Position numbers and translations under genes: made by a program. Source: Lysobacterales bacterium (GTDB lineage Bacteria > Pseudomonadota > Gammaproteobacteria > Xanthomonadales > Xanthomonadaceae). From it: 64,000 nt of DNA. Below are positions 1 to 8,846 of the stretch, piece after piece. The DNA is taken from positions 241,961 through 305,960 of the forward strand of contig JAFLDZ010000004.1 in NCBI GenBank assembly GCA_017302135.1. Direction: 5' to 3'. The notes beneath the pieces were generated by a model. It was not told where the DNA came from, did not search any database, and was given only the letters and a program-made list of their open reading frames with translations. Each line of letters begins with the position of its first letter. The stretch's first letter is position 1.

Positions 1-70
1 AGCCGCCGCGCCGGCCACCGCCGCCGCAGACCAGAACGCTCCCGAAGCCGCCGCCAACGCGGCCGGCTGA
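1..70 (+). CDS. coxB: C-terminal tail of cytochrome c oxidase subunit II (partial)
   Basis: Reading codons from base 2 gives about 22 residues of an Ala/Pro-rich tail that stops at TGA 68-70. The rest of the gene lies before the window. Its place 23 bp before subunit I of the same oxidase makes subunit II the natural candidate, and low-complexity Ala-rich tails are known on subunit II proteins of this family group. No catalytic residue is visible, so the call rests on gene order alone. Confidence 0.6.
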   Translation, partial: AAAPATAAADQNAPEAAANAAG

Positions 71-93
71 TCGCATTACATTCGAGGTAAGTC

Positions 94-1719
94 ATGGCCA
101 CCACGCACGCCGATCATATTTCCGCGACTGAAGATCACGCGCACGACCACAAGCAGAGCTTCGTCGAACGCTGGCTCTTCTCGACCAACCACAAAGACAT
201 CGGCACGCTGTATCTGGTGTTCAGCTTCGTGATGTTCATCATCGGCGCGGCGATGTCGGTCGCGATCCGCGCCGAATTGATGACGCCGGGTCTGCAGCAT
301 CTGAATCCCGAACAGTTCAATCAGATGACCACGATCCACGCGCTGGTCATGATCTTCGGCGGCGTGATGCCGGCCTTCGTCGGCCTGGCCAACTGGATGG
401 TGCCGCTGCAGATCGGCGCGCCGGACATGGCGCTGCCGCGCATGAACAACTGGTCCTTCTGGATCATGCCGTTCGCCTTCGCGCTGCTGCTGATGACCTT
501 CTTCATGGACGGCGGTGCCCCGGCCGGCGGCTGGACGCTGTATCCGCCGCTCTCGCTGCAGGGCGGCACCAACCTGTCGTTCGCGATCTTCGCCATCCAC
601 ATGATGGGCATCAGCTCGATCATGGGCGCGATCAACATCATCGCCACCATCCTCAACATGCGCGCCCCGGGCATCGATCTGCTGAAGATGCCGATCTTCT
701 GCTGGACATGGTTGATCACCGCGTTCCTGCTGATCGCGGTGATGCCGGTGCTGGCCGGCGCGGTCACCATGCTGCTGACCGACAAATATTTCCTGACCAG
801 CTTCTTCAGCGCCAAGGGCGGCGGCGACCCGGTGATGTTCCAGCACATCTTCTGGTTCTTCGGTCACCCGGAGGTCTACATCATGATCCTGCCGGCGTTC
901 GGCGTGGTCTCGGAAATCATTCCGACCTTCAGCCGCAAGCCGCTGTTCGGTTATCAGGCGATGGTCTACGCCACCGCTTCGATCGCCTTCCTGTCGTTCA
1001 TCGTGTGGGCGCACCACATGTTCACCGTCGGCATGCCGATGGGCGGCGAGATCTACTTCATGTTCGCGACGATGCTGATCGCGATCCCCACCGGCGTGAA
1101 GGTGTTCAACTGGGTCACCACCATGTGGCGCGGCTCGATCAGCTTCGAATCGCCGATGCTCTGGGCGATCGCGTTCGTGATCCTGTTCACCATCGGCGGT
1201 TTCTCGGGCCTGATGCTCGCGATCGTGCCGGCGGACTTCCAGTATCACGACACCTATTTCGTGGTCGCGCATTTCCATTACGTGCTGGTGACCGGCGCGC
1301 TGTTCGCGATCATCGCAGCGGTCTATTACTGGTGGCCGAAATGGACCGGCCGCATGTACAACGAGACTTTCGCCAAGTTCCATTTCTGGTGGTCGGTCGT
1401 GTTCGTCAATCTGCTGTTCTTCCCGCAGCACTTCCTGGGTCTGGCCGGCATGCCGCGCCGTATCCCGGACTACAACGTCGTGTTCGCCGACTGGAACTTG
1501 ATCAGCTCGATCGGCGCGTTCGGCATGTTCGCCACGCCCTTCATCATGGCGTTCGTGCTGTGGCATTCGCTGAAGCATGGCGCCAAGGCCGAAGCGCGCG
1601 CTTGGGAAGGTGCGAAGGGACTGGAATGGACGGTGCCGTCGCCCGCGCCGCACCACACCTTCACGACGCCGCCGATCATCCGCGAAGGCGATCTGGCCCA
1701 CGGCGACGTGACCCACTGA
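94..1719 (+). CDS. ctaD: Cytochrome c oxidase subunit I (aa3 type)
   Basis: This is the catalytic haem-copper subunit of the aa3 terminal oxidase, an inner-membrane protein that reduces O2 and pumps protons. It has 541 residues and about twelve hydrophobic segments. All metal ligands are visible: H82 and H395 for haem a, H393 for haem a3, and H258, H307 and H308 for CuB. Y262, in the HPEVY motif, is the residue normally cross-linked to H258. The start is supported by GAGGTAAG just upstream. It follows the subunit II tail and precedes the assembly gene ctaG, so it belongs to one oxidase operon. Length and motifs are normal. Confidence 0.98.
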   Translation: MATTHADHISATEDHAHDHKQSFVERWLFSTNHKDIGTLYLVFSFVMFIIGAAMSVAIRAELMTPGLQHLNPEQFNQMTTIHALVMIFGGVMPAFVGLANWMVPLQIGAPDMALPRMNNWSFWIMPFAFALLLMTFFMDGGAPAGGWTLYPPLSLQGGTNLSFAIFAIHMMGISSIMGAINIIATILNMRAPGIDLLKMPIFCWTWLITAFLLIAVMPVLAGAVTMLLTDKYFLTSFFSAKGGGDPVMFQHIFWFFGHPEVYIMILPAFGVVSEIIPTFSRKPLFGYQAMVYATASIAFLSFIVWAHHMFTVGMPMGGEIYFMFATMLIAIPTGVKVFNWVTTMWRGSISFESPMLWAIAFVILFTIGGFSGLMLAIVPADFQYHDTYFVVAHFHYVLVTGALFAIIAAVYYWWPKWTGRMYNETFAKFHFWWSVVFVNLLFFPQHFLGLAGMPRRIPDYNVVFADWNLISSIGAFGMFATPFIMAFVLWHSLKHGAKAEARAWEGAKGLEWTVPSPAPHHTFTTPPIIREGDLAHGDVTH

Positions 1720-1743
1720 CCGATCGAGCGATCCGGACCGACA

Positions 1744-1890
1744 ATGACGACTTCGCAGCCGCCCATTCCCCTGACCGATGAGCAGGTGGCCGTCCGCCGC
1801 GCTTCGGCACGGCGCACGGCGCTGATCGTGGCCTGCCTTGCGGTCGCGGTGTATGTCGGCTTCATCGCTTTGAACGCGTTTTCGCAATGA
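1744..1890 (+). CDS. Small single-helix protein, possible cytochrome oxidase small assembly protein
   Basis: This 48-residue frame runs from ATG 1744 to TGA 1890 and overlaps ctaG by 4 bp (ATGA), which is typical of translational coupling. The first 25 residues are polar and arginine-rich (VRRASARR); one hydrophobic helix of about 19 residues follows, ending in NAFSQ. Short one-helix proteins between ctaD and ctaG are annotated in other proteobacteria as small oxidase assembly proteins; that family assignment is by position and architecture, not by a motif I can prove. A likely role is in CuB insertion or stability of subunit I together with CtaG. Confidence 0.65.
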   Translation: MTTSQPPIPLTDEQVAVRRASARRTALIVACLAVAVYVGFIALNAFSQ

Positions 1891-2489
1891 ATGCCGAAGC
1901 ACCCAATGCGCGCAAGCGCCGCTTCGGCGTCACCGCCATGGTCGCGGTGTCGCTGGCGGCTTTCGGGTTCAGTTTCGCGCTGGTTCCGCTGTATCGGATC
2001 GCCTGCGAAAAATTCCTGGGCATCCGTCTCGAACGCGGCGCTGCCGATGCCGACGTCGTGGCGTCGACCGTACGCAGCGAACGTCTGGTGACGGTCACCT
2101 TCGACAGCACCGTGAACTCGAAGCTGCCGTGGGAGTTCGGCCCGACCGCAGCGAGCATGCAGGTGCGCCCTGGCGAGGTGTACGAAACCACCTATTTCGC
2201 ACGCAACACCAGCGAACGCGATATCGTCGGCAGCGCCACGCCGTCGGTCGCGCCGGCGCGGGCGTCGCAGTATTTCAACAAGACCGAATGTTTCTGCTTC
2301 ACCGCGCAAACGCTCGCTGCCGGCGAGAGGCGCGAGTTGCCGGTGCGTTTCATCGTCGATCCCGATCTGCCGGAAGACGTACGCACGCTCACGCTGTCCT
2401 ACACTTTCTTCAAGAACGATCTGCTCACCGCCAGGTTGAATGCGCCCAAGTCGGGCGTTTCGTCCGATGCGCAGCGCAGCGCGCCCTGA
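1887..2489 (+). CDS. ctaG: Cytochrome c oxidase assembly protein CtaG/Cox11
   Basis: CtaG is the copper chaperone that delivers copper to the CuB site of subunit I. The 200-residue protein has a short cytoplasmic N-terminus, one transmembrane helix at about residues 15-36, and a periplasmic immunoglobulin-like domain with the diagnostic copper-binding CFCF motif (C135, C137). The ATG at 1887 overlaps the stop of the small upstream gene by 4 bp; a nearby ATG at 1891 is in another frame. It lies between the subunit I and III genes, as in most proteobacterial aa3 operons. Confidence 0.96.
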   Translation: MNAEAPNARKRRFGVTAMVAVSLAAFGFSFALVPLYRIACEKFLGIRLERGAADADVVASTVRSERLVTVTFDSTVNSKLPWEFGPTAASMQVRPGEVYETTYFARNTSERDIVGSATPSVAPARASQYFNKTECFCFTAQTLAAGERRELPVRFIVDPDLPEDVRTLTLSYTFFKNDLLTARLNAPKSGVSSDAQRSAP

Positions 2490-2532
2490 AGCCAATCAGA
2501 TTTCTCATCAGACTCTTCGCGAGACGACCGCC

Positions 2533-3417
2533 ATGGCCCAAGCGCACGCCGACCACCACGATCCGAACGTTTACTTCGTGCCGCATGGCAGCAGGTGGCC
2601 GGTGTTCGCCTCGGTGTTCCTGTTCACCACCATGCTCGGCTTCGCCAGCTGGTTGAACCATGTCGCCTGGGGCAAGAGCGTGTTCTTCCTCGGTCTGGCG
2701 GGTCTGATGGTGATCCTGTTCAAGTGGTTCGCCGACGTGATTCTCGAATCGCTGGCCGGCCACTACAACAAACAGGTCGACACCTCGTTCCGCATGGGCA
2801 TGGTGTGGTTCATCTTCTCGGAAGTGATGTTCTTCGCCGCGTTCTTCGGCGCGCTCTTCTACACCCGCCAGTTCGCGTTGCCGTGGTTGGGCGGCGAAGG
2901 CGATGGCGCGATGACCAATGCGACGCTGTGGCCGAATTTCAGCGCCGCCTGGCCCAGCAGTGGTCCCGAAAGCCTCGGCGGTGCCTTCCAGACCATTCCC
3001 GCCTGGGGATTGCCGCTGACGAACACCCTGATCCTGTTGACCTCGGGTGTCACCGTCACCATGGCCCACCATGCGCTCAAAGCGGCGCATCGCAAAGCGC
3101 TGCTGGTGTGGCTGGGCGCGACGGTGCTGTTGGGCTGCACCTTCCTGTTCCTGCAGGCCGAGGAGTACATCCACGCCTACAAGGAACTGAATCTGACCCT
3201 CGGCTCGGGCATCTACGGCTCCACGTTCTTCATGCTCACCGGTTTCCACGGTGCGCACGTGACCCTCGGTACGCTGATGCTGGCGATCATGTGGCTGCGC
3301 TGCGCCAAAGGCCATTTCACCAAGGACCAGCACTTCGCGTTCGAAGCAGTGGCGTGGTACTGGCATTTCGTCGACGTGGTGTGGCTGGGCCTGTTCCTGT
3401 TCGTCTACGTCATCTGA
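2533..3417 (+). CDS. coxC: Cytochrome c oxidase subunit III
   Basis: Subunit III is the non-metal core subunit of the aa3 oxidase that stabilises subunit I turnover. The 294-residue protein starts MAQAHADHHDPN and has about seven hydrophobic segments, with the conserved EVMFFAAFF and LTGFHGAHVTLG stretches. The frame stays open upstream to 2440, but those residues are Arg/Ser-rich and unlike the family, so ATG 2533 is chosen; the ribosome site there is weak. It is the third structural gene of the operon and is followed by a hairpin-rich spacer. Confidence 0.96.
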   Translation: MAQAHADHHDPNVYFVPHGSRWPVFASVFLFTTMLGFASWLNHVAWGKSVFFLGLAGLMVILFKWFADVILESLAGHYNKQVDTSFRMGMVWFIFSEVMFFAAFFGALFYTRQFALPWLGGEGDGAMTNATLWPNFSAAWPSSGPESLGGAFQTIPAWGLPLTNTLILLTSGVTVTMAHHALKAAHRKALLVWLGATVLLGCTFLFLQAEEYIHAYKELNLTLGSGIYGSTFFMLTGFHGAHVTLGTLMLAIMWLRCAKGHFTKDQHFAFEAVAWYWHFVDVVWLGLFLFVYVI

Positions 3418-3521
3418 CATCCGCCGCGCGCGCGAGGATTTCACGCGCGCGCGTCGCCTGCTCCAGATCCGCGCACATCAGATCAGTATATTCCAGGTCG
3501 GCAAAAATCCAGGAAACCAAA

Positions 3522-3546
3522 GAAGGCCGGCATTGCGCCGGCCTTC
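3522..3546 (-). terminator. Hairpin terminator between coxC and the DUF2909-type gene
   Basis: A perfect 10-bp stem (GAAGGCCGGC / GCCGGCCTTC) encloses a 5-base loop. On the minus strand it is followed by TTTGGTTT, so it best ends the minus-strand gene at 3587-3817; it could also slow transcription leaving coxC. Confidence 0.7.
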
Positions 3547-3586
3547 GTGTCTGGATTCGATGGGCGGATCGGAGGCTGCGTCGCGC

Positions 3587-3817
3587 TCAGCCCGGAGGTT
3601 TGCTGCCGACGCCATGGGGTTCGATCCAGCCCATGAAGATCGCGAGAATCACCAGCAGGATCAGCGCGACGGACAGTGCGATGCGTTTGGTCAGTGCATT
3701 GACCGTGCGCTTGGTTTGGCCCTTGTCGACCAGCATGTAATACAGGCCGGCACCGAGATTCCACAGTATCAGGATCAGAAACCCGATGATGAGCAGGGTC
3801 TTCAACGAATCGCTCAT
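3587..3817 (-). CDS. Twin-transmembrane protein, DUF2909 family
   Basis: This 76-residue protein has two hydrophobic helices, at about residues 6-24 and 48-66, joined by a short basic loop (DKGQTKRTVNALTKR). This matches the small DUF2909 proteins often found on the opposite strand inside proteobacterial cytochrome oxidase loci; their function is unknown but the association suggests a link to oxidase assembly. The frame is open for ten more residues upstream, but the start at 3817 is chosen because GGAG precedes it by about 7 bases and the family begins there. It is convergent with coxC and divergent from SURF1. Confidence 0.85.
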   Translation of the reverse strand: MSDSLKTLLIIGFLILILWNLGAGLYYMLVDKGQTKRTVNALTKRIALSVALILLVILAIFMGWIEPHGVGSKPPG

Positions 3818-3888
3818 GAGATGCTCCAGCGGCGTGCGCGGCTGCACGATGTGTGCCCGGCATTATCGCAGGGGATGAGGACGTCCGG

Positions 3889-4635
3889 ATGAATCTGCGC
3901 GGCCATCCGTTGTTCCTGTGGGCGCTCGCATTGCTGGTGTTCGCGCTGTTCGCTCGCCTTGGATTCTGGCAGCTCGAACGCGCCGACGAGAAGCGCGAAC
4001 GGCTCGACAAGGTCGCTGCGGTATTGGCTGCGCGCACGCCGCAGCCATCGGCGGTGATCGCGGATGCGGACCGTACCCAGGACTACGATTGGATCGATAT
4101 CGAAGGCCGTTTCGCGGATGGCCCGATGGTGCTGCTCGACAATCAGCAGCAGGGTGGCGTGGCCGGTGTCCGCGCCTATCGCGTGTTCGTGCCGAATCAG
4201 GGCTCACGGGTGTTGCTGGATCTGGGTTGGGTCGCGCTGCCGCCCGATCGGACATTGCCCAGGCTCGATGCCGACCCTGCGCGCATGCGACTGGCCGGCC
4301 TGCTGTTGCCGCCGCCGGGGCAGGGGATCGACGTGGGTGGGCCGGTCGCGCAGCCCGACGGCACGCTGTTGGCGACAACGATCGATCTGCCGACGTTGCG
4401 GATGACGCTGGAGCAGCCCACGCTGTCGCCGCGCGTATTTCGCCCGGAGCCGCAGTCCGGTTTCGGTTTCCAGCGAGATTTCGACATCCTGCCCAACACG
4501 CTGCCGCCCGAACGCCACCTCGGCTATGCCGTACAGTGGTTCGGATTGGCGGCGACCGTACTGATCACCGCGCTGCTGCTGACGTGGCGCGCCCGTCGCA
4601 CCGCCGCGCACCGCAACGACAGGCTCCTGCCATGA
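3889..4635 (+). CDS. SURF1 family cytochrome oxidase biogenesis protein
   Basis: SURF1/Shy1 proteins help insert haem a into subunit I. The 248-residue product shows the family layout: an N-terminal helix (about residues 7-22) followed by the conserved RLGFWQLERADEK stretch, a periplasmic domain, and a C-terminal helix (WFGLAATVLITALLL) with a basic end. ATG 3889 is preferred over the open frame to 3853 because GATGAGG sits 8 bases before it. It overlaps the next gene by 4 bp (ATGA). Confidence 0.93.
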   Translation: MNLRGHPLFLWALALLVFALFARLGFWQLERADEKRERLDKVAAVLAARTPQPSAVIADADRTQDYDWIDIEGRFADGPMVLLDNQQQGGVAGVRAYRVFVPNQGSRVLLDLGWVALPPDRTLPRLDADPARMRLAGLLLPPPGQGIDVGGPVAQPDGTLLATTIDLPTLRMTLEQPTLSPRVFRPEPQSGFGFQRDFDILPNTLPPERHLGYAVQWFGLAATVLITALLLTWRARRTAAHRNDRLLP

Positions 4636-5201
4636 ACAACGACACCGCCGCACGCCAACGTGGCCGCAATCGACTCGTGCTGATCGCGATCTTCGCGATC
4701 TTCTTCGGCGCGTTCGCGCTCGCAGGCGTCCTGCGCTTCTCGGGCTGGCGCCCCGCCGGGATGAAGAATCACGGCGAATTGCTGCAGCCGCCCGGCGATC
4801 TGCGCGCGCTGAATCCGGTTCTGCTCAGCGGCGGCGATTACCGCTGGAATCCTGCCGAACGCGTGTGGCGGATCGTGGTCGCACCGCCTGCCGATTGCGG
4901 TCAACCCTGCGTTGCGCTGTCTGCGGAACTCGATCTGGTGACCCAGTTGTTCGGACGCGATGCCGATCGTGTGCATGTCCTGTGGGTCGGCAATGCGCCG
5001 GATGCGGCGCTGAAAATGCGCGAGACGCGCGGCTTGCGCGACGATCCGGCCATGCGCAATGCACTGCCGCGCGTCGATGATCCCACGGGCATTCCGGTCT
5101 ATGTGGTCGATCCCAACGGCTTCGTCATCCTGCGCTACGCCCCCGGTTTCGATCCATCGCATCTCCGCCAGGACGTGTCCCGGCTGTTGAAACTCAAGTA
5201 A
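4632..5201 (+). CDS. Membrane-anchored SCO/thioredoxin-like protein of the oxidase operon
   Basis: The 189-residue product has one N-terminal helix (about residues 15-35) and an exported domain. Residues 89-93 read CGQPC, a CxxxC motif of the kind that binds copper in SCO proteins, followed by a helix-rich stretch and a late VDPNGFVILRYAPGF segment resembling the end of a thioredoxin fold. The usual SCO histidine is not obvious; H176 in GFDPSHL is the nearest candidate. It overlaps SURF1 by 4 bp and touches ctaA, so it is probably an oxidase biogenesis factor. The fold is inferred from the pattern only. Confidence 0.7.
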   Translation: MNNDTAARQRGRNRLVLIAIFAIFFGAFALAGVLRFSGWRPAGMKNHGELLQPPGDLRALNPVLLSGGDYRWNPAERVWRIVVAPPADCGQPCVALSAELDLVTQLFGRDADRVHVLWVGNAPDAALKMRETRGLRDDPAMRNALPRVDDPTGIPVYVVDPNGFVILRYAPGFDPSHLRQDVSRLLKLK

Positions 5202-6388
5202 TGAAGAACGCTTCCATGTCGAACGACACACCAGACGCCAAACCCGTCGCGCACAAGCCGACGGTCTATCGCCACTTCCATCGCATCGCCTGGCTGGCGG
5301 TCGTGCTGGCGCTGTGCGTGATCGTGTTCGGCGCGTTCGTGCGTCTGTCGGATGCAGGCCTGAGCTGCCCCGATTGGCCGACCTGCTACGGTCGCGCGAC
5401 GTGGCCGCAGGCGGTGAGCGACGCCGACGACCATGTGGCCAGCGCGATCCGGCCGTTCGAAACGCACAAGGCGTGGCGCGAACAGGTGCACCGTCATGCG
5501 GCCGCCGTGCTCGGCGCACTGGTGTTGGTGCTCGCGCTGCTCGCGGCCCGCCGTCGTCGCTTCGGCATCGCGCAGATCCTGCTGGCGTCCGGTTTGATCG
5601 CACTCGGCATTCCGCTGTACATGCGCGGCATGCACGATACGGCGGTCGCCTGTGCGGTGATGGGCGAACTGATCCTGCTGATCTCTGCATTGCGCTGGAG
5701 CAACGACGACCTGTCGCGTGCCGCCGCGTTCACGCTGATGCTGATCGTGTTCCAGGCCCTGTTGGGCATGTGGACAGTCACCTGGCTGCTCAAACCCATC
5801 GTCGTCATGGGTCACCTGCTCGGCGGCATGACCACGTTCTCGATGCTGACATGGATGGCGTGGCGCGCCACCGGCAGCCCGGTGCGGATCGCCGGCGCGA
5901 ACGCGATGCGCTGGTGGTTGATCGGTGCCGTCTGCGTGGTCGGCATCCAGATCGCGCTCGGTGGCTGGGTCAGCGCCAACTACGCTGCGCTGGCCTGCGG
6001 CAACGACTTCCCGACCTGCGTGGGCCAGTGGATACCGCCGCACGATTTCAAGGAAGGTTTCGTGCTCTGGCGCGGGGTCGGCGCGGATTACGAAGGCGGC
6101 GTGCTCGACGGCGCGTCGCGGATCGCGATCCAGTTGGCGCATCGGATGATGGCGCTGGTGGTGTTCCTGTATCTGCTGTGGATGTCGTTGAAACTGATCC
6201 GTACGCCGGGGTTGTGGCTCACCGGCGTGGTTCTCGCGGTACTGCTGCTGGCGCAGGTGGGGTTGGGCATCGCCAACGTCATGCTCGGCCTGCCGCTGTG
6301 GACGGCCGTGATGCACAACGGCGTCGCCGCACTGCTGCTGTTCCTGCTCGTCGGTCTGCTGGCGCGTCTGTGCCGCCCAACGGTATGA
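5201..6388 (+). CDS. ctaA: Haem A synthase (CtaA/Cox15)
   Basis: CtaA oxidises the C8 methyl of haem O to a formyl group, making haem A. The 395-residue integral membrane protein has about eight helices in two halves. Each half carries a cysteine pair (C56/C62 in CPDWPTC; a second in CGNDFPTC) and haem-ligand histidines (REQVHRH at 94-99; AHRMMAL and MHNGVAA in the second half). The ATG overlaps the previous stop by one base; a second ATG at 5216 is an equally possible start. It lies directly before ctaB, whose product supplies haem O. Confidence 0.96.
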   Translation: MKNASMSNDTPDAKPVAHKPTVYRHFHRIAWLAVVLALCVIVFGAFVRLSDAGLSCPDWPTCYGRATWPQAVSDADDHVASAIRPFETHKAWREQVHRHAAAVLGALVLVLALLAARRRRFGIAQILLASGLIALGIPLYMRGMHDTAVACAVMGELILLISALRWSNDDLSRAAAFTLMLIVFQALLGMWTVTWLLKPIVVMGHLLGGMTTFSMLTWMAWRATGSPVRIAGANAMRWWLIGAVCVVGIQIALGGWVSANYAALACGNDFPTCVGQWIPPHDFKEGFVLWRGVGADYEGGVLDGASRIAIQLAHRMMALVVFLYLLWMSLKLIRTPGLWLTGVVLAVLLLAQVGLGIANVMLGLPLWTAVMHNGVAALLLFLLVGLLARLCRPTV

Positions 6389-6398
6389 GCCCGCAGCG

Positions 6399-7319
6399 AT
6401 GACGATTCCGATGCGCGAATACTGGGCGCTGACCAAACCACGGGTGGTGGCGCTGATCGTGTTCACCGCATTCGTCGGTATGTTCCTGGCGGTGCCGGGA
6501 TTGCCGCCGCTGCGCGAAAGCGTCTTCGGTTTCATCGGCATCTGGCTGGCCGCGGCCAGCGCAGCGGCGGTCAATCATCTGATCGATCAGCGCATTGATC
6601 GGGTGATGGCGCGCACAGCGCACCGCCCGCTCGCGACCGGCGCATTGAAGCCGGCGCAGGTGCTGGCGTTCGCGGTGTTCCTCGGCGCGCTGTCGATGGC
6701 GATGCTGATTTCGATGGTCAATCCGTTGACCGCTGCGTTGACGTTCGCATCGCTGATCGGCTACGCCATCGTCTACACCGCATGGCTCAAGCGCGCCACA
6801 CCGCAGAACATCGTCATCGGCGGGATTGCCGGCGCGGCGCCGCCGCTGCTTGGCTGGGCCGCCGTGACCGGCATGCAGAACCCGTGGGACTGGGCGCATG
6901 CGCTGCTGCTGGTGCTGATCATCTTCGTGTGGACGCCGCCGCATTTCTGGGCACTGGCGATCTTCCGTCGCGACGACTACGCCCGCGCGCTGGTACCGAT
7001 GCTGCCGGTCACCCACGGCGTGGAATACACCCGCTGGCAGATCCTGCTTTACACCGTGCTGCTGGTCGCCGTGACTGTCATGCCGTGGGCAGTAGGCATG
7101 AGCGGTCTGTTCTACCTCGGTGGCGCACTGGTGCTGGGCGCGGTGTTCCTCTGGTATGCCTGGAAACTGCTCGATCCGCCGGACGAATTCTTCGCCATGC
7201 GGACCTTCAACTATTCCATCGTGTACCTGATGGCATTGTTCGCGTTCCTGCTGGTGGACCATTGGCTGCTGCCGTGGTTGACGCCGGCGCCCGCATTCGA
7301 ACTGCAGTCGGTGGGCTGA
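6399..7319 (+). CDS. ctaB: Protohaem IX farnesyltransferase (haem O synthase)
   Basis: This UbiA-family prenyltransferase adds a farnesyl group to haem B to give haem O, the step before CtaA. The 306-residue protein has about nine helices and the diagnostic cytoplasmic loop [15 protein letters not shown], followed by HRPLATG, which binds the Mg-diphosphate of the prenyl donor. A second acidic loop is represented by [15 protein letters not shown]. It starts 10 bp after ctaA, probably in the same transcript, and is the last oxidase gene seen here. Confidence 0.96.
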   Translation: MTIPMREYWALTKPRVVALIVFTAFVGMFLAVPGLPPLRESVFGFIGIWLAAASAAAVNHLIDQRIDRVMARTAHRPLATGALKPAQVLAFAVFLGALSMAMLISMVNPLTAALTFASLIGYAIVYTAWLKRATPQNIVIGGIAGAAPPLLGWAAVTGMQNPWDWAHALLLVLIIFVWTPPHFWALAIFRRDDYARALVPMLPVTHGVEYTRWQILLYTVLLVAVTVMPWAVGMSGLFYLGGALVLGAVFLWYAWKLLDPPDEFFAMRTFNYSIVYLMALFAFLLVDHWLLPWLTPAPAFELQSVG

Positions 7320-7386
7320 GTACGCCGGCTCGACCGGCTTCAAGGTCGCGAGTACGCTTGGCGAATCCATCGATGAGGATTCCTCC

Positions 7387-8703
7387 ATGCGCCCTTCGCT
7401 GTTACTGATGCTGTCCTGCAGTGCGACTCTGGCGGCCGCCAGTGTTGCCGCTCATAGCCAGGAGGCTGCTCAATCCCGAGGCGATGCATCCGTCGTCAGC
7501 GCCGCGCGCATGCTCGACGTACTCAGCGGCCGGATGCTCGAAAACGTTCATGTGCTGATCGAAGACGGCCGCATCAAACAGGTCGCGCACGGCAAGGACG
7601 CGTTCATTCTCACCACCGATATCACGCGCTACGACCTCGGCGACGCGACGCTGCTGCCCGGCCTGATCGACATGCACGTGCACATCGACAGCGATCCGAC
7701 CTACAGCGGATATTCCTATCTGCAGTTCAGCGACCGCTTCTGGTCGGCGGTCTCGGTGGCGCACGCGCAGAAAACGCTGATGGCCGGCTTCACCACGATC
7801 CGCAACCTCGGTTCGGAAGATTGGAACGACGTCGGCCTGCAGCAGGCGATCGACGAGGGCAAGGTCGTCGGCCCGCGCATCGTGCCGGCCGGTTATGCGT
7901 TCGGTGCGACCGGCGGCCACTGCGATTCGACCTATTTTCCGCCGTCGATGAACGATCGCAATCCCTACAATGCCGACTCTCCCGAAGAAGCGCGGAAATC
8001 CGTGCGCGCAGTGCGCAAATACGGCGCGCAGGTGATCAAACTCTGCGCGACCGGCGGCGTGTTCTCGCGCAACACCGAGCCCGGCCAACAGCAGATGACC
8101 TACGCCGAAATGAAGGCGGCCGTCGACGAAGCGCAGATGTGGGGCGTGAAGGTCGCCGCGCATGCGCACGGCGCGGCAGGCATCCGAGACGCGATCCGCG
8201 CGGGCGTGGGCACCATCGAACATGCGAGCCTGCTCGACGACGAGGGCATCCGCCTCGCGAAGCAGTACGGCGCCTGGCTGTCGATGGATATCTACAACAC
8301 CGACTACACGCAGGCGGAAGGCAAGAAGAACGGCGTACTCGAAGACAATCTGCGCAAGGATCGCGAGCTCGGCGATATCCAGCGCGAAAACTTCCGTCGC
8401 GCGCATCAGGCCGGCGTGAAGATGGTCTTCGGCACCGACGCCGGCATCTATCCGCACGGCGACAACGCAAAACAGTTCGCAGTGATGGTGCGCTACGGCA
8501 TGACTCCGACCCAGGCGATCCAGTCCGCCACGATCAACGCCGCCGACGCATTGGGCCGCAGCGACATCGGCGCGATCGAGACCGGACGATTCGCCGATAT
8601 CGTCGCGGTGTCGGGCAATCCCGCGCAGGACGTGACGCTGCTGGAGCGTGTCACGTTCGTGATGAAGGGCGGGGTGGTGGAAAAAGATGAACGGGTTCGT
8701 TAG
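7387..8703 (+). CDS. Exported metal-dependent amidohydrolase (imidazolonepropionase/prolidase-like)
   Basis: The 438-residue protein belongs to the amidohydrolase superfamily. It has an N-terminal signal peptide (about residues 1-23), then a TIM-barrel with all metal ligands: H97 and H99 (MHVH), K218 (probably carboxylated, VIKLCATGG), H259, H279 and D351 (FGTDAG). This pattern matches the group that includes Xaa-Pro and Xaa-Arg dipeptidases and carboxypeptidases, so it probably hydrolyses peptides or N-acyl amino acids in the periplasm; the real substrate cannot be read from sequence. GATGAGGA precedes the ATG. It is monocistronic in appearance. Confidence 0.88.
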   Translation: MRPSLLLMLSCSATLAAASVAAHSQEAAQSRGDASVVSAARMLDVLSGRMLENVHVLIEDGRIKQVAHGKDAFILTTDITRYDLGDATLLPGLIDMHVHIDSDPTYSGYSYLQFSDRFWSAVSVAHAQKTLMAGFTTIRNLGSEDWNDVGLQQAIDEGKVVGPRIVPAGYAFGATGGHCDSTYFPPSMNDRNPYNADSPEEARKSVRAVRKYGAQVIKLCATGGVFSRNTEPGQQQMTYAEMKAAVDEAQMWGVKVAAHAHGAAGIRDAIRAGVGTIEHASLLDDEGIRLAKQYGAWLSMDIYNTDYTQAEGKKNGVLEDNLRKDRELGDIQRENFRRAHQAGVKMVFGTDAGIYPHGDNAKQFAVMVRYGMTPTQAIQSATINAADALGRSDIGAIETGRFADIVAVSGNPAQDVTLLERVTFVMKGGVVEKDERVR

Positions 8704-8846
8704 CCGCGGGTAATTGTCGTCGCGGATGACGAATGGGCGTGCGTGGTATCGCTATGGAGGTCGCAGAATGTGCGACAAGATCAGCGGATACTTTCGGTCT
8801 TGGATGGATCGATGTCAGCCCTGTCGGGCAAGATGAGGATGATGCT

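Noticed and set aside
76..1902. 608-residue open frame antisense to ctaD
   Set aside because: It is rich in Arg, His, Asp and Gln with no domain, which is the typical artefact opposite a high-G+C membrane gene with all catalytic residues intact.
3421..3450. CGCG-rich dyad after coxC as a terminator
   Set aside because: Alternating CG runs pair in many ways, with no T tract; the hairpin at 3522-3546 is a better candidate.
3601..3640. A GGTTCGATCC string resembling a tRNA T-loop
   Set aside because: It lies inside a coding gene and no acceptor or anticodon stem surrounds it.
8733..8846. ATG 8733 as the start of the RHS gene
   Set aside because: It would put 38 non-hydrophobic residues before the signal peptide; GTG 8847 has a ribosome site and a clean signal.
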